NCBI GenBank assembly: GCA_013290035.1
Contig: JABCYT010000129.1
Span: 1-7,875, forward strand
Direction: 5' to 3'
DNA from: Alphaproteobacteria bacterium
GTDB lineage: Bacteria > Pseudomonadota > Alphaproteobacteria > Reyranellales > Reyranellaceae
Length of the DNA: 7,875 bases
In this document: positions 5,633-7,875 of the stretch, piece after piece
How positions within the stretch are numbered: position 1 is the first letter of the stretch
Layout of the letters: every line of letters starts with the position of its first letter
Notes under the pieces: model-generated
Told to the model about the DNA's origin: nothing
Database searches by the model: none
Seen by the model: only the letters and a program-made list of their open reading frames with translations
Program-made: the position numbers and the translations under genes

Positions 5633-7120
5633 CTACTTCGTCAGCCTGAGCGCTGCGAAGCGCGGGTCGCCCTGGCGCTCGACGAACAGCAGGACCGAGC
5701 GTTTCTTGGCTTGCTGCAGCTTGGCCACGATGTCGGTGACTTCCTGCGGCGTGGTGACCGGCTTCTGGTCGACCTCGAGGATGATGTCGCCGGCCTGCAG
5801 CTGCTTCTCGGCGGCCGGGCTGTTAGCCGCCACCTTGGTGATGACGACGCCCTTGGCCTGATCAGAGAGCCCATACCTCTCGCGCAGCTGATCGGTGACC
5901 TTCTGCAGGGTGAGGCCCAGCTGCTCGACGGTCGAGACGATCGGCTGGTCGGGCTCGGCCGGCTTCTTGCTGCCGCCCTGGGCCGCCGCATTCTGCTTCT
6001 CGGCCTCCTCCTGCTCGCCGACCCTGAGCTTCAGCGGCACTTCCTTGCCACTGCGCCAAACCACGAGATCGACCGTGCTGCCGACCCGGGCGTTGGCGAC
6101 CAGCCGCGGGAAGCGGCGCAGGTCGAGCACGTCCTGGCCGGCGAAGCTGACGATGATGTCGTTGCGCTTCAGTCCCGCCTTGGCGGCCGGGCCGTCGGCC
6201 ACGACATTGGCCACCAGCACGCCACGGGCACGGTCTAGCCCGAAGCTGTCGGCGATGTCGTCGGTGACGCTCTGGTAGCTGACACCGACCCAGCCGCGCT
6301 TGACCCGGCCGAACTCGCGCAGCTGGTCGGCGACCTGCTTGACGAGGTTGGACGGGATCGAGAAGGCGAGGCCGGCGTTGGTGCCGGACGGCGAATAGAT
6401 CGCGGTGTTGACGCCGATCACCTCGCCGTCGGCATTGAACAGCGGGCCGCCCGAATTGCCCTTGTTGATGGCGGCATCGGTCTGCAGGTAGTCGTCGAGC
6501 GAATCGTTGAGCGAGCGGCCGCGTGCCGAGATGATGCCGGCGGTCACCGAGTGACCGAGGCCGAAGGGGTTGCCGATGGCGATCACCCAGTCGCCGACGC
6601 GCTCCTTGTCGGAATCGCCCCACTTGATGGCGGGCAGCGGCTTCTTGTTGGGCGGCTCGACCTTGAGCAGTGCCACGTCGACGCGGCTGTCCGAGCCGAC
6701 CAGCTTGGCCTTGAGCTGAGTATCGTCCTTGAAGATGACAGTGATGTCCTCGGCGCCCTGGATGACGTGATTGTTGGTGACGATGTAGCCCTCGCCATCG
6801 ACCACGAAGCCCGAGCCGAGCGATGTGCCACGGCGCTTCTGCTCCTCGCCGCCTTTCTTGTCGAAGAATTCCTTGAACAGCTCCTCGAACGGCGAGCCTG
6901 GCGGGAGCTGCGGCATGTCGCGCAGCCGCGGTCCACCCTGCTGGGGCACGTTCTGGGTGGTGGTGATGTTGACGACGGTCGGCATGAGCTTGTCGACCAG
7001 GTCGGCGAAACTCTGCGGTGCGTCGCGCGCCAGCACAGGCTGTGCCAGCACGAGACCAAGGGAAGCAATGGCCGCAATCGCGGCACCCTTCATAGAGCCT
7101 TGAAAATCAGTGAGAATCAC
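5633..7120 (-). CDS. degP: Periplasmic DegP/HtrA-type serine protease (Do family)
   Basis: ATP-independent periplasmic protease and chaperone that removes misfolded envelope proteins. With the GTG start at 7118-7120 it has 495 residues. A signal peptide covers about 1-31, with a likely cut at VLA/RDAP. A Gln/Pro-rich LA-loop-like stretch is at about 57-98. The trypsin-like domain has His118 in TNNHV, Asp148 in SRVDVALLKV and Ser223 in NKGNSGGPLF. PDZ1 is about 274-368 and PDZ2 about 394-486, joined by an Ala/Gln/Lys-rich linker. All catalytic residues are present. The GTG is preferred because a full GGAGGT lies 5 bases upstream; the ATG at 7093 (486 residues) would also leave a good signal peptide. 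Its own promoter is expected, since a terminator separates it from hflC; TTGCGC-17-TAGACA (7186-7214) is a weak candidate. Confidence 0.95.
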   Translation of the reverse strand: MILTDFQGSMKGAAIAAIASLGLVLAQPVLARDAPQSFADLVDKLMPTVVNITTTQNVPQQGGPRLRDMPQLPPGSPFEELFKEFFDKKGGEEQKRRGTSLGSGFVVDGEGYIVTNNHVIQGAEDITVIFKDDTQLKAKLVGSDSRVDVALLKVEPPNKKPLPAIKWGDSDKERVGDWVIAIGNPFGLGHSVTAGIISARGRSLNDSLDDYLQTDAAINKGNSGGPLFNADGEVIGVNTAIYSPSGTNAGLAFSIPSNLVKQVADQLREFGRVKRGWVGVSYQSVTDDIADSFGLDRARGVLVANVVADGPAAKAGLKRNDIIVSFAGQDVLDLRRFPRLVANARVGSTVDLVVWRSGKEVPLKLRVGEQEEAEKQNAAAQGGSKKPAEPDQPIVSTVEQLGLTLQKVTDQLRERYGLSDQAKGVVITKVAANSPAAEKQLQAGDIILEVDQKPVTTPQEVTDIVAKLQQAKKRSVLLFVERQGDPRFAALRLTK

Positions 7121-7125
7121 GTCCG

Positions 7126-7131
7126 ACCTCC
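7126..7131 (-). promoter_or_regulatory. Ribosome binding site deciding the degP start
   Basis: GGAGGT on the minus strand sits 5 bases before the GTG at 7118-7120. The competing ATG at 7091-7093 has only a weak AAGG in front of it. The longer start adds nine residues (MILTDFQGS) before the Met-Lys that opens the hydrophobic signal segment. Confidence 0.6.
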
Positions 7132-7263
7132 AACGGCGCTCAGGCCAAACGGGTCGTAACGGCCGGCGCCGCGCGTTCGAGTCATTGTCTACATGTATGG
7201 CGATTGTGGCGCAAATAAAGAGGCCGTTATCTTGCTGATTAATTCGGCTTTTTGCGGCTTCGA

Positions 7264-7310
7264 CCAAAAATCAACCGGCGGCGTTGCAGGACTGCCACAG
7301 ACGCCGCCGG
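7264..7310 (-). terminator. Intrinsic terminator after hflC
   Basis: A perfect 10-base GC-rich stem (CCGGCGGCGT at 7275-7284 with ACGCCGCCGG at 7301-7310) encloses a 16-base loop. On the minus strand it is followed at once by TTGATTTTTGG, which supplies the T-rich tail. It lies 21 bases beyond the hflC stop. There is no T-run on the plus-strand side, so it acts in the hflC direction. It implies that degP is mostly transcribed on its own. Confidence 0.8.
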
Positions 7311-7331
7311 GCAAAAAATCTGGCGCCTTCC

Positions 7332-7875
7332 TTACGGGCTCTTCTTGGCGCCAGCCGCCCCCGCGGGATCGTTGAAGTAGCGGAAGAAGTCGGTGTCGGG
7401 GTTCAGGATCATGGTCGAACCGCCGGCGCCGAACGCCTGCTTGTAGGCCTCCATGCGCCGCCAGAAGCCGTAGAAGTCCTTGTCCTTGTTGAAGGCCTGG
7501 GCATAGATCCGGGTCGCCTCGGCGTCGGCCTCGCCCATGGTGACCTGGGCCTTCAGCCCGGCATCGGCCTTGATGACGGCGACCTCGCGGTCCGCCGTGG
7601 CGGTGATCCTGGCCTTCTCTTCGTCGCCCTCGGCGCGCAGCTGGCCGGCCTCGCGCTCGCGGTCGGTCTTCATGCGATTGAAAACCGACTGCGAGTTGGC
7701 TTGCGGCAAATCTGCACGCTTGATGCGCACGTCGACCGTTTCGACGCCCAGCACCTTGGTCTTGGCGTTCACCCGGCGCGTGATCTCGTCCATCAGGTTG
7801 GCGCGCTGGTCGGTCAGCACCGCATGCAGCGGCACCGAACTCAGGACACCGCGGATCTCGGAGTTGATCAGCGAG
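7332..7875 (-). CDS. hflC: HflC, membrane-bound FtsH-associated SPFH protein, C-terminal part
   Basis: With HflK this protein forms the large periplasm-facing assembly around the FtsH protease and modulates turnover of membrane substrates. About 181 codons of the C-terminal part are present; the N-terminal membrane anchor and most of the band-7/SPFH domain lie beyond the right edge. The frame is open to the last base and reads SLINSEIRGVLSSVPLHAVL at the start, followed by LGVETVDVRIKRADLP, which is typical of HflC. The helical stretch from NRMKTDREREAGQLRAEGDE through MGEADAEATRIYAQAF is charged and probably coiled coil, and GFWRRMEAYKQAF and the NPDTDFFRYF end match the family's tail. The GTG at 7835 is internal, not a start. 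hflK is expected further right; no DUF2065-type small gene lies between hflC and degP. Confidence 0.95.
   Translation of the reverse strand, partial: SLINSEIRGVLSSVPLHAVLTDQRANLMDEITRRVNAKTKVLGVETVDVRIKRADLPQANSQSVFNRMKTDREREAGQLRAEGDEEKARITATADREVAVIKADAGLKAQVTMGEADAEATRIYAQAFNKDKDFYGFWRRMEAYKQAFGAGGSTMILNPDTDFFRYFNDPAGAAGAKKSP

Noticed and set aside
7190..7197. TACATGTA palindrome upstream of degP
   Set aside because: Eight bases is too short to call an operator, and it matches no site I recognise with confidence.
7121..7267. Upstream extension of degP to an ATG at 7267
   Set aside because: It would add 49 Arg- and Asn-containing residues ahead of the signal peptide and bury it; the strong ribosome site points to the GTG at 7120.
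1..7875. Search by eye for tRNA or rRNA genes, CRISPR arrays, insertion sequences, phage or defence genes
   Set aside because: None seen. Nearly all the sequence is accounted for by intact housekeeping genes and gaps shorter than 220 bases.

Overview
The window reads as a chromosomal housekeeping segment from a GC-rich alphaproteobacterium. The evidence is the dense, high-GC coding, GTG starts, the protein sequences themselves, the hflC-degP and serB/miaA/ilvBN neighbourhood familiar from alphaproteobacterial chromosomes, and a palindromic repeat of the kind scattered through Bradyrhizobium- and Reyranella-like genomes. The genus cannot be fixed from sequence reading alone.

Layout from left to right. 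At the left edge (1-139, minus) is the N-terminal start of a LysE/RhtB-type amino-acid exporter. It is separated from ilvN by a 115-base gap holding two inverted copies of a palindromic repeat. Next come ilvN (255-767) and ilvB (764-2533), the small and large subunits of acetolactate synthase, overlapping by GTGA and both on the minus strand. Upstream of ilvB a 111-base gap holds a strong Shine-Dalgarno, a hairpin and a weak promoter candidate. Then miaA (2645-3571, minus), tRNA dimethylallyltransferase, is divergent from serB (3621-4514, plus), phosphoserine phosphatase, across only 49 bases. serB overlaps by ATGA a zinc-free medium-chain NADPH oxidoreductase of the CurA/prostaglandin-reductase type (4511-5515). 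That gene converges on a periplasmic DegP/HtrA protease (5633-7120, minus) across a nested inverted repeat. The right edge is the 3' part of hflC (7332-7875, minus), followed by a convincing intrinsic terminator before degP.

Functionally the window joins branched-chain amino-acid synthesis (IlvBN, perhaps with an exporter), serine synthesis (SerB), tRNA modification (MiaA) and envelope protein quality control (HflC with FtsH; DegP). Every coding frame looks intact apart from the two genes cut by the window edges. I see no mobile element, CRISPR array, phage gene, RNA gene or unknown multigene system. The points most worth a second look are a Glu in the SerB catalytic motif, a non-canonical ThDP motif in IlvB, possible leaderless expression of serB, and the two sets of palindromic repeats.
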